Source of the DNA: Bacteroidales bacterium UBA1736
Lineage (GTDB): Bacteria; Bacteroidota; Bacteroidia; Bacteroidales; UBA932
Direction of reading: 5' to 3'
Assembly: GCA_002315825.1 (NCBI GenBank)
Contig: DCIC01000043.1
Coordinates: 27,093-41,628, forward strand
DNA: 14,536 nucleotides
The notes below the pieces were generated by a model. That model saw nothing but the letters and a program-made list of their open reading frames with translations. It was not told the origin of the DNA and ran no database searches. Positions 1 through 6,453 of the stretch are shown here, piece after piece (the first letter of the stretch is position 1; each line of letters opens with the position of its first letter). Position numbers and translations under genes: made by a program.

Positions 1-358
1 GGCCAGATTGGTCAGATTGGACATTCTTCTCAACGGTGAGCCTGCAGATGCTCTCTCTACATTGATTCACGAAGACAATGCCTATGATTTCGGGAGGAAG
101 ATGTGCGTGAAACTCAAGGATCTGATCCCCAGACAGCAGTTTGATATTCCCGTGCAGGCTGCAATCGGAGCGAAAATTATTGCCCGCGAGACAGTTAAGC
201 AAGTAAGAAAGGATGTTACGGCAAAGTGCTACGGAGGAGATATCACGAGGAAACGCAAACTCCTCGAAAAACAGAAGGAAGGCAAAAAGAGAATGCGCCA
301 GATAGGTACTGTTCAGGTCCCTCAGAGCGCGTTTATGGCTGTTCTCAAATTGGATTGA
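1..358 (+). CDS. lepA: Elongation factor 4 (LepA), C-terminal fragment
   Basis: This is the last 118 residues of LepA, the ribosome-associated translational GTPase; its 5' part lies left of the window and the first whole codon begins at base 2. The LepA-specific C-terminal domain is directly recognisable: the LNGEPADALS stretch, IPRQQFDIPVQAAIGAKIIARET, then the lysine/arginine-rich CYGGDITRKRKLLEKQKEGKKRM segment and the terminal VPQSAFMAVLKLD. This basic tail is highly conserved in LepA and is absent from EF-G, so the assignment does not depend on the missing GTPase domain. The stop codon TGA is at 356-358. The next gene starts 22 bp downstream on the same strand, so the two may be cotranscribed. 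Nothing is unusual in the visible part. Confidence 0.96.
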   Translation, partial: ARLVRLDILLNGEPADALSTLIHEDNAYDFGRKMCVKLKDLIPRQQFDIPVQAAIGAKIIARETVKQVRKDVTAKCYGGDITRKRKLLEKQKEGKKRMRQIGTVQVPQSAFMAVLKLD

Positions 359-380
359 TTTCCATTCCTCTCTCAGGCCA

Positions 381-857
381 ATGGCAAAGACTGAAAAGAC
401 AAATGCGTCCAGGCTTTTGGATGCTTCAGGTATCAGTTACGAGTTGATCCCTTATTCATTCTCTGAAGACGATCTGTCAGCACAACATGTTGCTCAGGAA
501 CTCGGCGAGGATATTGATCAAGTGTTCAAGACTCTTGTTCTGCGGGGTGACAGAAGTGGTATCTTTGTATGTGTGATCCCGGGCTCTTTCGAGGTGGATC
601 TTAAACTGGCGGCCAGGATATCTGGGAATAAAAGTTGCGAAATGCTTCATATGAAAGAATTGCTCCCTGTCACGGGATATATCAGGGGCGGCTGCTCTCC
701 AATAGGAATGAAAAAAGCGTTTCCGACATTTATTCACGAAAGTTGCCTGCTGTATGATTATATCTTTGTCAGTGCAGGTGTGAGAGGCCTTCAGTTGAGA
801 ATCAACCCTTCCGATCTGATAGGTTTTATTTCCGCGGGGATATATCCCGTAGAATAG
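381..857 (+). CDS. ybaK: YbaK/EbsC-family aminoacyl-tRNA deacylase (Cys-tRNA(Pro) deacylase-like)
   Basis: This 158-aa protein has the length of a free-standing YbaK/ProX-type deacylase. The family hydrolyses mischarged tRNA, classically Cys-tRNA(Pro), in the cytosol. Visible hallmarks are the substrate-pocket lysine in VFKTLV (K50), the glycine-rich GYIRGGCSPIGMKK at about residues 99-112 with its GGxSPxG signature, and SAGVRGLQLRINPSDL near 131-146. The N-terminal part (NASRLLDASGISYEL) matches the usual opening helix and strand. The ATG at 381 is the first reasonable start and gives the normal family length. It follows lepA by 22 bp and has no Shine-Dalgarno sequence. The gene converges with yidD with only 3 bp between stop codons. 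Exact tRNA specificity cannot be read from the sequence; related INS-superfamily members (ProXp types) are the alternatives. Confidence 0.9.
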   Translation: MAKTEKTNASRLLDASGISYELIPYSFSEDDLSAQHVAQELGEDIDQVFKTLVLRGDRSGIFVCVIPGSFEVDLKLAARISGNKSCEMLHMKELLPVTGYIRGGCSPIGMKKAFPTFIHESCLLYDYIFVSAGVRGLQLRINPSDLIGFISAGIYPVE

Positions 858-874
858 ACCTTAAGGCACGGGAT
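844..874. other. Inverted repeat at the ybaK/yidD tail-to-tail junction
   Basis: ATCCCGT (844-850) and its exact reverse complement ACGGGAT (868-874) flank a 17-nt interval. That interval holds both stop codons (TAG at 855-857 plus strand, TAA at 863-861 minus strand) and a small CCTTAAGG palindrome. It could form a hairpin in either transcript. Neither side carries the T-run of a canonical intrinsic terminator, so a terminator role is only a possibility. Confidence 0.35.
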
Positions 875-1094
875 CATAGCCGGAACCGCCCCAAGGGTGG
901 CACCTCAGTATCCGTTTCAATGACAGATAGAATCCTTTGACTGGCCCGTATTTTCTGAATGCCTCTAGTGCGTACTGTGAACAGGTTGGCGTGAATCTGC
1001 AACTTGCCGGGGTGAGAGGGGATATGCAGATTTGGTAAAAACGGATCAGGGCTATGAATGGAGATGATATTATTTTCCGGACTTTACCTTGCAT
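861..1094 (-). CDS. yidD: Membrane protein insertion efficiency factor YidD
   Basis: This 77-aa protein belongs to the YidD family (UPF0161), small membrane-associated proteins thought to assist YidC-dependent insertion of inner-membrane proteins. The core is unmistakable: an N-terminal amphipathic/hydrophobic helix (FIALIRFYQICISPLTPASC), then CRFTPTCSQYALEAFRKYG with the conserved cysteines C32 and C38, then LKRILRCHPWGGSGYDPVP with C65 and the characteristic end. The start lies inside the 3' end of rnpA with a 25-bp overlap in another frame, so translational coupling is likely. It is the last gene of the minus-strand run beginning near 3208. Its stop sits 3 bp from the converging ybaK stop. 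Neighbouring rnpA and yidD genes are common across bacteria, although here rpmH and yidC are not adjacent. Confidence 0.96.
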   Translation of the reverse strand: MQGKVRKIISSPFIALIRFYQICISPLTPASCRFTPTCSQYALEAFRKYGPVKGFYLSLKRILRCHPWGGSGYDPVP

Positions 1095-1438
1095 AAGATG
1101 TCTCTGACTTTAGAATGGATTTCCGGGAAAGGGAGGACCTCGACCTCATTGTACAAGAACAGAATATCAGGACATTTTCCCTCCAGAATGAATTTCTGGG
1201 TGCGATAGGCTTCTCTGATTCTGCGCTTCAGCAGATTCCTTTTGACGGCGCGTTTGAAGATCTTCTTTGGGACGGATACGATTATTCTGGGGCAGTCCGT
1301 TTCTTCCGGGAAGAAATAGCAGTATTTCATTCCGGGTACCGAACCCCATTTCCCCCGATTCATCAGAGTGGAAATATTGGTTTTGCCTCTTAGCCTTTCT
1401 TGGCGGGAAAGGGTGTTGGATAGAGGATATCCCTCCAT
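1070..1438 (-). CDS. rnpA: Ribonuclease P protein component
   Basis: This 122-aa basic protein is the protein subunit of RNase P, which with the M1/RnpB RNA removes 5' leaders from pre-tRNAs. The family signature, the RNR motif, is seen at residues 62-79 as KRAVKRNLLKRRIREAYR, preceded by the conserved strand RIIVSVPKKIFK. The N-terminus has the usual LSRQERLRGKTNISTL, equivalent to the widespread xRLxxxxxFxxL opening. Length is normal. The ATG at 1438-1436 is chosen because it leaves 6 bp to the upstream hemD stop. The 3' end overlaps yidD by 25 bp. The setting after hemD, instead of after rpmH, fits the arrangement I know from Bacteroidota. Confidence 0.94.
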   Translation of the reverse strand: MEGYPLSNTLSRQERLRGKTNISTLMNRGKWGSVPGMKYCYFFPEETDCPRIIVSVPKKIFKRAVKRNLLKRRIREAYRTQKFILEGKCPDILFLYNEVEVLPFPEIHSKVRDILCKVKSGK

Positions 1439-1444
1439 AGTCTA

Positions 1445-2191
1445 TTATTTGTTTTCCTCAAGATATAGTTCAAGAGCCTTGGCCACTGAGGGTGCCTGAG
1501 GAGTGGGCGCTTGGAATTCAATTGCCAATCCGGCCTGAGACATAGCGCTTACAATTGATTTTCCGTAAGATGCAAACTTGAGTCCGCCCTGCTGGAAATC
1601 AGGATAGTTCTCAAATAGCGATTTTACGTCAGATGAGTTGTATAGGACAATCAAATCATATTGGGAAAGGTCGATGCTCTTCAAATCCTGTGGTACGGAT
1701 TTGATGAACACCGCTGTCTTGTAATCCAACTCTTTCTCATCAAACAACTTGGTCAGTGATTCGTTGCGCGAGGAATCGGATGTAGTGATCAGGAAATTCT
1801 CATCAGTGTGTTTGCTTCCTATAGCCTCTATTATGGATTCGGGCGTACCGTTCCCGAAAAAAATCTTACGCTTTCTGTAAATGATATGCTTCTGCAAGTA
1901 CATTGCCACTGCTTCTGTCGTGCAGAAATATTTCATTGTTTCTGGGATTTTGATTCGGAGCTCTTCGCTCAGAGAAAAGAATGCGTCTATTGCGTGTCGG
2001 GAAGAAAACACTAGGGCTGTGTAGTCCAGAATGTTGATTCTTTGCGATCTGAATTCCAATGAGGACAGGGGTTCGATAAGGAAGAAAGGCTTGAACTCGA
2101 TTTTTACTTTGTATTTTTCCTCGAGAGAAGAGTATGGAGTAATGTTAGACGGAGCGTTCTGCGATATCAGGATGTTCTTTATCTGAGCCAT
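1445..2191 (-). CDS. hemD: Uroporphyrinogen-III synthase-like protein
   Basis: This 248-aa protein fits the two-lobed, Rossmann-like HemD fold, which cyclises hydroxymethylbilane to uroporphyrinogen III in tetrapyrrole synthesis. HemD is very divergent in sequence. The supporting segments are YTALVFSSRHAIDAFF (about 57-72), the mid-protein motif FFGNGTPESIIEAI, the second-lobe region FLITTSDSSRNESLTKLF, DLIVLYNSSDVKSLFENYP, and the end ASYGKSIVSAMSQAGLAIEFQAPTPQAPSVAKALELYL, which matches the typical 'a.G..Ta.al...G' and 'pt...m..al..y' pattern. Its place beside a DUF4271 gene and rnpA is typical of Bacteroidota. The ATG at 2191 overlaps the upstream DUF4271 stop region by 13 bp, suggesting coupled translation. 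No other heme gene is in the window, so activity is inferred; a catalytically altered HemD-fold protein is possible. Confidence 0.82.
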   Translation of the reverse strand: MAQIKNILISQNAPSNITPYSSLEEKYKVKIEFKPFFLIEPLSSLEFRSQRINILDYTALVFSSRHAIDAFFSLSEELRIKIPETMKYFCTTEAVAMYLQKHIIYRKRKIFFGNGTPESIIEAIGSKHTDENFLITTSDSSRNESLTKLFDEKELDYKTAVFIKSVPQDLKSIDLSQYDLIVLYNSSDVKSLFENYPDFQQGGLKFASYGKSIVSAMSQAGLAIEFQAPTPQAPSVAKALELYLEENK

Positions 2192-2862
2192 AATATTATC
2201 AAAATACCAGTAGGTAAAAATTCAAGGACGCAAAGATACAAAAAACTTGAAAAACCACTATGACTGGAGACTAAAAAGTGGAATCTCCGGGCTATGCAAA
2301 GTGTGTATGTCACAATGCTTTCAATCAAAATGACCTGTCTTGCGGCATCAGGGCCGATATCAAAGGCGGTAACTATCCCCAAAGAAATGAGCCATAGGAT
2401 GCACAGGATTATGAAATAATTGTTTACGCATTTGGATGAATACACGAAATGCTCTTCTGCGTAGAGTCTGTAGCTGGACATCCTGAAGAGAAGATATCGG
2501 ACCGCAAGATATCCCGAAATGACAGCCAGACAAAAGACCAGACCTTTGCCTGAGGGTAGAAGCCGGTCGGTGAGAAGAATGAAGGGGACAATCAGTGACA
2601 GTGCCGCCATATCTCTGGGCCGGCTATATTGTATCCCCGATTCAATGGTGATTCCGGCCTTGAAATTAAAAAGGGATTTCAATATACAGGGAAGGATGTT
2701 GAGTATATTGTTGAGGGAGAAGAGAAACAGAATGATTGAAAGGATTATCAGCACAGACATCAATGGGTCTGACTGCCAGATGGAAGGAATGGCATCGGAC
2801 ACGGAATGTGCCTCTTGAGGCATCCTCAAGCTACCGAAGACATATGTACTGTCGGTAGGCAT
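2179..2862 (-). CDS. DUF4271 domain membrane protein, function unknown
   Basis: This is a 227-aa polytopic inner-membrane protein with about six hydrophobic segments, near residues 35-57, 84-102, 107-126, 147-168, 174-193 and 204-226. The arrangement, the YRLYAEEHFVYSSKCVNNYF stretch between TM3 and TM4, and the FLYLCVLEFLPTGILIILWL end match the Bacteroidota family DUF4271, which is usually encoded directly upstream of hemD. No catalytic motif is visible and I assign no function. The ATG at 2862 lies one base after the upstream gene's TGA, and the 3' end overlaps hemD by 13 bp, so it is firmly embedded in the run. A second in-frame ATG at residue 14 would give a slightly shorter protein without affecting any membrane segment. 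Confidence 0.82.
   Translation of the reverse strand: MPTDSTYVFGSLRMPQEAHSVSDAIPSIWQSDPLMSVLIILSIILFLFSLNNILNILPCILKSLFNFKAGITIESGIQYSRPRDMAALSLIVPFILLTDRLLPSGKGLVFCLAVISGYLAVRYLLFRMSSYRLYAEEHFVYSSKCVNNYFIILCILWLISLGIVTAFDIGPDAARQVILIESIVTYTLCIARRFHFLVSSHSGFSSFLYLCVLEFLPTGILIILWLR
2231..2238 (-). promoter_or_regulatory. Possible internal -7 box upstream of hemD
   Basis: The minus strand reads TATCTTTG from 2238 down to 2231, a match to the Bacteroidota TAnnTTTG -7 element, about 40 bp before the hemD ATG. It lies within the last codons of the DUF4271 gene and I see no good TTTG at the expected -33 distance, so it may be chance. If real it would give hemD-rnpA-yidD transcription independent of the upstream genes. 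Confidence 0.2.
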
Positions 2863-2863
2863 C

Positions 2864-3208
2864 TCAATTCCCTCGTTTTGCCTTATATCCCAAATCTGTC
2901 AAAAGTTGTGTGACCTTATCCCTGAAATCACCTTGGATGGTGATTTCTCCGTCTTTTGCAGTCCCTCCGACTCCGCATTTCACCTTCAGAGTACGGCCCA
3001 GCTCGACAAGATCGCCCTCCGCTCCGACAAAGCCCTTTACGAGAGTGACTTGTTTGCCTGCTCTTCCGCTTCTGTCAATGGTTACAATCAACTTCTGCTT
3101 CGAAGGTTCGAGGGTTTCGATTTGCTCATCCTGAGATGTTTCGAACGAAAAATCGGGATTGGTGGAATACACCATACCGAGCCTTTTTTTCCAATCGTTG
3201 TCAGCCAT
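2864..3208 (-). CDS. SUI1/YciH-family translation factor-like protein
   Basis: This 114-aa protein has the bacterial SUI1 (eIF1/YciH) domain. The domain occupies the C-terminal two thirds: KLIVTIDRSGRAGKQVTLVKGF, then LGRTLKVKCGVGGTAKDGEI with the invariant GGTxKDGxIxxQGD-like stretch, then GDFRDKVTQLLTDLGYKAK. Eukaryotic eIF1 governs start-codon selection; the job of bacterial YciH is less clear, with a proposed role in initiation fidelity or stress-time inhibition. The short N-terminus MADNDWKKRLGMVYSTNPDFSF is usual for Bacteroidota homologues, so I prefer the ATG at 3208 over another in-frame ATG at 3223 that adds only MDFIY. It heads the minus-strand run, ending in TGA one base before the DUF4271 ATG. 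A TATCTTTG box lies about 35 bp upstream. Confidence 0.88.
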   Translation of the reverse strand: MADNDWKKRLGMVYSTNPDFSFETSQDEQIETLEPSKQKLIVTIDRSGRAGKQVTLVKGFVGAEGDLVELGRTLKVKCGVGGTAKDGEITIQGDFRDKVTQLLTDLGYKAKRGN

Positions 3209-3239
3209 ATAGATAAAATCCACTTGGAGTGGGTTAATT

Positions 3240-3273
3240 TTTGCAAAGATAATGATTTCCTTTTGTATCTTTG
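3240..3273 (+). promoter_or_regulatory. Putative Bacteroidota promoter for the DUF2723 gene
   Basis: TTTG at 3240-3243 (-33 element) and TATCTTTG at 3266-3273 (-7 element, TAnnTTTG) are separated by 22 bp. The -7 box ends only 6 bases before the ATG at 3280, so the transcript would have almost no 5' leader. The same two-box layout with the same 22-bp spacer occurs before pgk, which strengthens the call. Confidence 0.55.
3244..3251 (-). promoter_or_regulatory. Putative -7 box for the minus-strand SUI1-hemD-rnpA-yidD run
   Basis: TATCTTTG on the minus strand (3251 to 3244) matches TAnnTTTG and would start transcription near 3238, about 30 nt before the ATG at 3208. No TTTG is visible 19-23 bp upstream, so the -33 half is weak. 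The bases overlap the -33 element proposed for the divergent DUF2723 gene. Confidence 0.4.
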
Positions 3274-3279
3274 TAAGTT

Positions 3280-6200
3280 ATGGACGAAAAGAAATTTAAA
3301 TTGTGGAACAGAATCTCAGCATTGACTGTTTTTCTTGTTTCATTGGTGACTTACTTTTCCACTTTGGAGCCTACCGCTTCATTCTGGGATTGCGGAGAAT
3401 TTATTGCATCATCATATAAGCTGGAGGTGGGACATCCTCCCGGGAACCCTGTTTTCCAGTTGATTGCCCGTTTCTTTACGATGTTTGGAGACAATACCCA
3501 CGCTGCGTTGCTTGTCAATGCGATGAGTGGATTGTGCTCCGCACTGACGATTTTCTTTCTGTACCTCACCATCGTTTTCTTTGTTAAACGGATGTTTATA
3601 CATAAGGAAGGAGCCGGTTTCCATACGGGAGAAGCGATAGCGATATTCGGCAGCGGGATTGTGGGGGCTTTGGCATATTGCTTCTCAGATACGTTCTGGT
3701 TTTCTGCAGTTGAGGGTGAAGTCTATGCTATGTCTTCACTTTTCACCGCCCTTGTGTTCTGGGCGATGACAAAGTGGTATGAAGTAGCGGACAAGCCTTA
3801 TGCCAATCGCTGGATTGTTTTGATTTCGTTCCTGATGGGTTTATCCATCGGTGTTCACTTGCTCAACCTTCTTGCCATCCCCGCAATCGTATTTATGTAC
3901 TATTACAGGAAAAGAGAGGATGGGAAATATACCTTATGGGAGAGTGTCAAGATTATGCTGCTTTCAGTTGTGATACTTGCATTTATCCTGTTCCTTATCA
4001 TTCCGTATCTCCCGAAGATTGCAGCTTATGTGGATTTGCTGTTTGTCAATGTATTCGCCCTGCCGTTCAACAGTGGAGCCGTGTTCTTCCTGGTTGCTCT
4101 CCTTGGCCTGTGCTTCTGGGGCCTGAATTGGACGTTGAAAAAAGGTAAGGCATTCTGGAATACAACTCTTCTTTGTCTGACTACCATCATTGTGGGATTT
4201 TCCATATTCTCTGTAGTAGTCATCCGCTCCTGTTCAAAGACCCCCACGAATGAGTATCAGCCGGACAATGCATTTACTTTGGTAAGATATCTCTCCAGAG
4301 AGCAGTATGGGTCTAATCCTTTATTGTATGGTCAGTACTATGGTGCTCCATATGAATTGACGAGCGGGAAGTATTGGACACCTCTCGATGGGAAATATAA
4401 GAAGGCGGATGCTCCTATCAATGCAAAGTATAAGACATCAGGGAAGATGTTGTTCCCCAGAATGTGGAGTTCAAGCATTGATGGAAGGAATGAGGCGTTC
4501 TACGAGACATATACTAATGGTAAGGGCTTGTCGGTGGATGGCGCAAGTGCAAAGAAGCCGACAATGAGGGATAATCTGGCTTATTTCTTCGATTATCAGC
4601 TCAATTGGATGTACTGGCGCTATTTTATGTGGAATTTTGTCGGCCGTCAGAATGAGATTCACAGCCCTGTTCCCGGAGATTTGTTCTATGGCAATTGGGA
4701 AAGCGGGATCAAGGCTCTTGATGATTTCAGACTTGGAGATCAAGAGGATGCTCCTGCCCTTCTGAAGGACAATAAAGGGAAGAATCATTATTTTGCTCTT
4801 CCGCTCCTGTTGGGCCTTCTGGGCTTGTTCTTTCAATACAACAGGGACAAGAGAGGGTGTTGGCTGATTTTCCTGATGTTCTTTATGACGGGAATTGCCA
4901 TCGTTGTTTATTTGAATCAGCCTCCATATCAAGTACGTGAACGTGATTATGCATATGCCGGGTCATTCTATTTCTTCAGCGTGTGGATAGGTTTTGCAAT
5001 AGCGGCGATATATTCCTGGATCAATGAGAAGATGAAGAACAAATACAGTGTTGCGCTCAGTGCGGCAGTGACTGTGGCCTGTCTTTTCGTTCCTGCACTT
5101 ATGGCAGAGGAGAACTGGGATGACCACGACAGAAGCAACAGGGGCACGGCTGTGGAGATGGCGAAGAATTATCTGAACTCTGTTGGGGAACAAGGCATCC
5201 TTGTTACTCACGGAGATAATGATACCTTCCCTCTGTGGTACGCTCAGGAAGTGGAGGGCGTTCGGACGGATGTGAGGATTTGCAATACATCCTTGCTTGG
5301 AACCGACTGGCATATCGATCAGATGAAATATGCCTGCAATGAGTCCGCTCCTCTTCCTTTGACAGTGGGGGCCGCTCAGTATCTGTATGGTACCAATGAG
5401 TATGCATATATTTATGACACTCGAGAGCAAGCGATTCCCATCGCAGATGTGATGAAGGTGTTCAAGCACCCCGATGCTAAGATTTCTCTTTCCAGCGGGA
5501 AAAAGGTTGATTATATCGTTTCCAGAAAGCTTATTGTTCCAGTCAATCGCGAGAATGTCATAAAGAGTGGGATACTTGATGCCAAATATTCGGATATGAT
5601 TCCGGATCAGATTATACTTGAGATCCCTAAGGATAAGGAATACTTGTCAAAGGGAGAACTCTTTATGCTGGATCTCCTCTCGAATTACCAGTGGGACCGT
5701 CCCATCAACCTGCTTAACCAGGGTGGAGATCTCAATATCGGAATCAAAGAGTATCTGATGTATGAAGGTTACTCAAGTAAACTTATTCCGATAAAGAATA
5801 AGATAGCGTCTTCTGATATCGGGTTTGTTGATACTGACCATCTGTACGATCTTATGAAGAATGAATTCACTTGGGAGCAGACCAGACGCAAGGATTACTT
5901 TGTGGATTATCAGAATATGTACACCAATCTGGGTGTGATGTCTCTGAGGAATATTTTCGTATGTGCTTCCAATGCCTTCATAAAGGCTGGAGAAACGGAC
6001 AGAGCCCTTGAAATGCTCGATATGTGTCAGGAGAATGTTCCTGCGGAAATATATCCTCTGGAGACTATTCCTGTTGGCTTTTCAGGGAATGATATGGTTG
6101 TGGTGAATATGATAGAGAACTATTATTTGCTCGGCCAGACTGAAAAGGCCAGGGAGTTGGGTGTAGCTTTGGCCAATGAGCTGATTGTCTCAGCCCGTTT

Positions 6201-6399
6201 CTATCTGGAATACTACGATTACTCGCAATCTGATTTTGAACTTTGCGGACACTTTATCTACTACCTTGCCGATGCCTTTGAAAAGGGTGGCGACACGGAG
6301 CTCAGTACAAAGTTGCAGGAGAATCTCTCCAAACTGATCAAGGTGATGACCACTGGCGAGATGCCGGGGGAAGATAATCTTGAGGGCTTGAGCGACTAG
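3280..6399 (+). CDS. DUF2723 multi-pass membrane protein, probable GT-C type glycosyltransferase
   Basis: This 1039-aa protein belongs to DUF2723, a large family in Bacteroidota related to the eukaryotic protein O-mannosyltransferase TMEM260. The N-terminal half is polytopic: a first TM at about 11-29, then the GT-C-like loop SFWDCGEFIASSYKLEVGHPPGNPVF (about 34-59) whose acidic residues D37/E40 are candidate catalytic positions, then the second loop WFSAVEGEVYAMSS (about 140-153) and several more TM helices up to about 315. Further TM segments fall near 505-590. The C-terminal third is soluble and includes HGDNDTFPLWY at 644-654 and a helical, TPR-like tail. No substrate is known from sequence; protein O-glycosylation in the periplasm is the inference from TMEM260. 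The next in-frame methionine is far downstream, so ATG 3280 is secure. It is monocistronic by context, with its own promoter and terminator. Confidence 0.9.
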   Translation: MDEKKFKLWNRISALTVFLVSLVTYFSTLEPTASFWDCGEFIASSYKLEVGHPPGNPVFQLIARFFTMFGDNTHAALLVNAMSGLCSALTIFFLYLTIVFFVKRMFIHKEGAGFHTGEAIAIFGSGIVGALAYCFSDTFWFSAVEGEVYAMSSLFTALVFWAMTKWYEVADKPYANRWIVLISFLMGLSIGVHLLNLLAIPAIVFMYYYRKREDGKYTLWESVKIMLLSVVILAFILFLIIPYLPKIAAYVDLLFVNVFALPFNSGAVFFLVALLGLCFWGLNWTLKKGKAFWNTTLLCLTTIIVGFSIFSVVVIRSCSKTPTNEYQPDNAFTLVRYLSREQYGSNPLLYGQYYGAPYELTSGKYWTPLDGKYKKADAPINAKYKTSGKMLFPRMWSSSIDGRNEAFYETYTNGKGLSVDGASAKKPTMRDNLAYFFDYQLNWMYWRYFMWNFVGRQNEIHSPVPGDLFYGNWESGIKALDDFRLGDQEDAPALLKDNKGKNHYFALPLLLGLLGLFFQYNRDKRGCWLIFLMFFMTGIAIVVYLNQPPYQVRERDYAYAGSFYFFSVWIGFAIAAIYSWINEKMKNKYSVALSAAVTVACLFVPALMAEENWDDHDRSNRGTAVEMAKNYLNSVGEQGILVTHGDNDTFPLWYAQEVEGVRTDVRICNTSLLGTDWHIDQMKYACNESAPLPLTVGAAQYLYGTNEYAYIYDTREQAIPIADVMKVFKHPDAKISLSSGKKVDYIVSRKLIVPVNRENVIKSGILDAKYSDMIPDQIILEIPKDKEYLSKGELFMLDLLSNYQWDRPINLLNQGGDLNIGIKEYLMYEGYSSKLIPIKNKIASSDIGFVDTDHLYDLMKNEFTWEQTRRKDYFVDYQNMYTNLGVMSLRNIFVCASNAFIKAGETDRALEMLDMCQENVPAEIYPLETIPVGFSGNDMVVVNMIENYYLLGQTEKARELGVALANELIVSARFYLEYYDYSQSDFELCGHFIYYLADAFEKGGDTELSTKLQENLSKLIKVMTTGEMPGEDNLEGLSD

Positions 6400-6425
6400 C
6401 GTTATAAGTAAATTTCAAAAATAAC

Positions 6426-6453
6426 TTGGTAATCTTTACCAACTCATTTTTTT
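6426..6453 (+). terminator. Intrinsic terminator after the DUF2723 gene
   Basis: TTGGTAA (6426-6432), a 3-nt loop TCT, and TTACCAA (6436-6442) form a 7-bp hairpin, followed after CTCA by seven T residues (6447-6453). The stem is A/T-rich, so its strength is uncertain. It overlaps the stop of the converging methyltransferase. On the minus strand the same hairpin is followed by GTTATTTTTG, a weaker T-run, so it may act in both directions. A second TTTACCAA at 6457-6464 offers an alternative pairing partner. Confidence 0.6.

Noticed and set aside
3209..3223. Upstream ATG for the SUI1-like gene
   Set aside because: It adds only MDFIY and the downstream ATG (3208) begins the usual MADNDWKKRLG opening. 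The choice is not certain but changes nothing of substance.
4471..5469. Long open frames on the minus strand opposite the DUF2723 gene (4471-4932 and 4963-5469)
   Set aside because: They are antisense to a well-recognised coding region, resemble no family I know, and have no promoter boxes or neighbours in register; they are by-products of codon bias.
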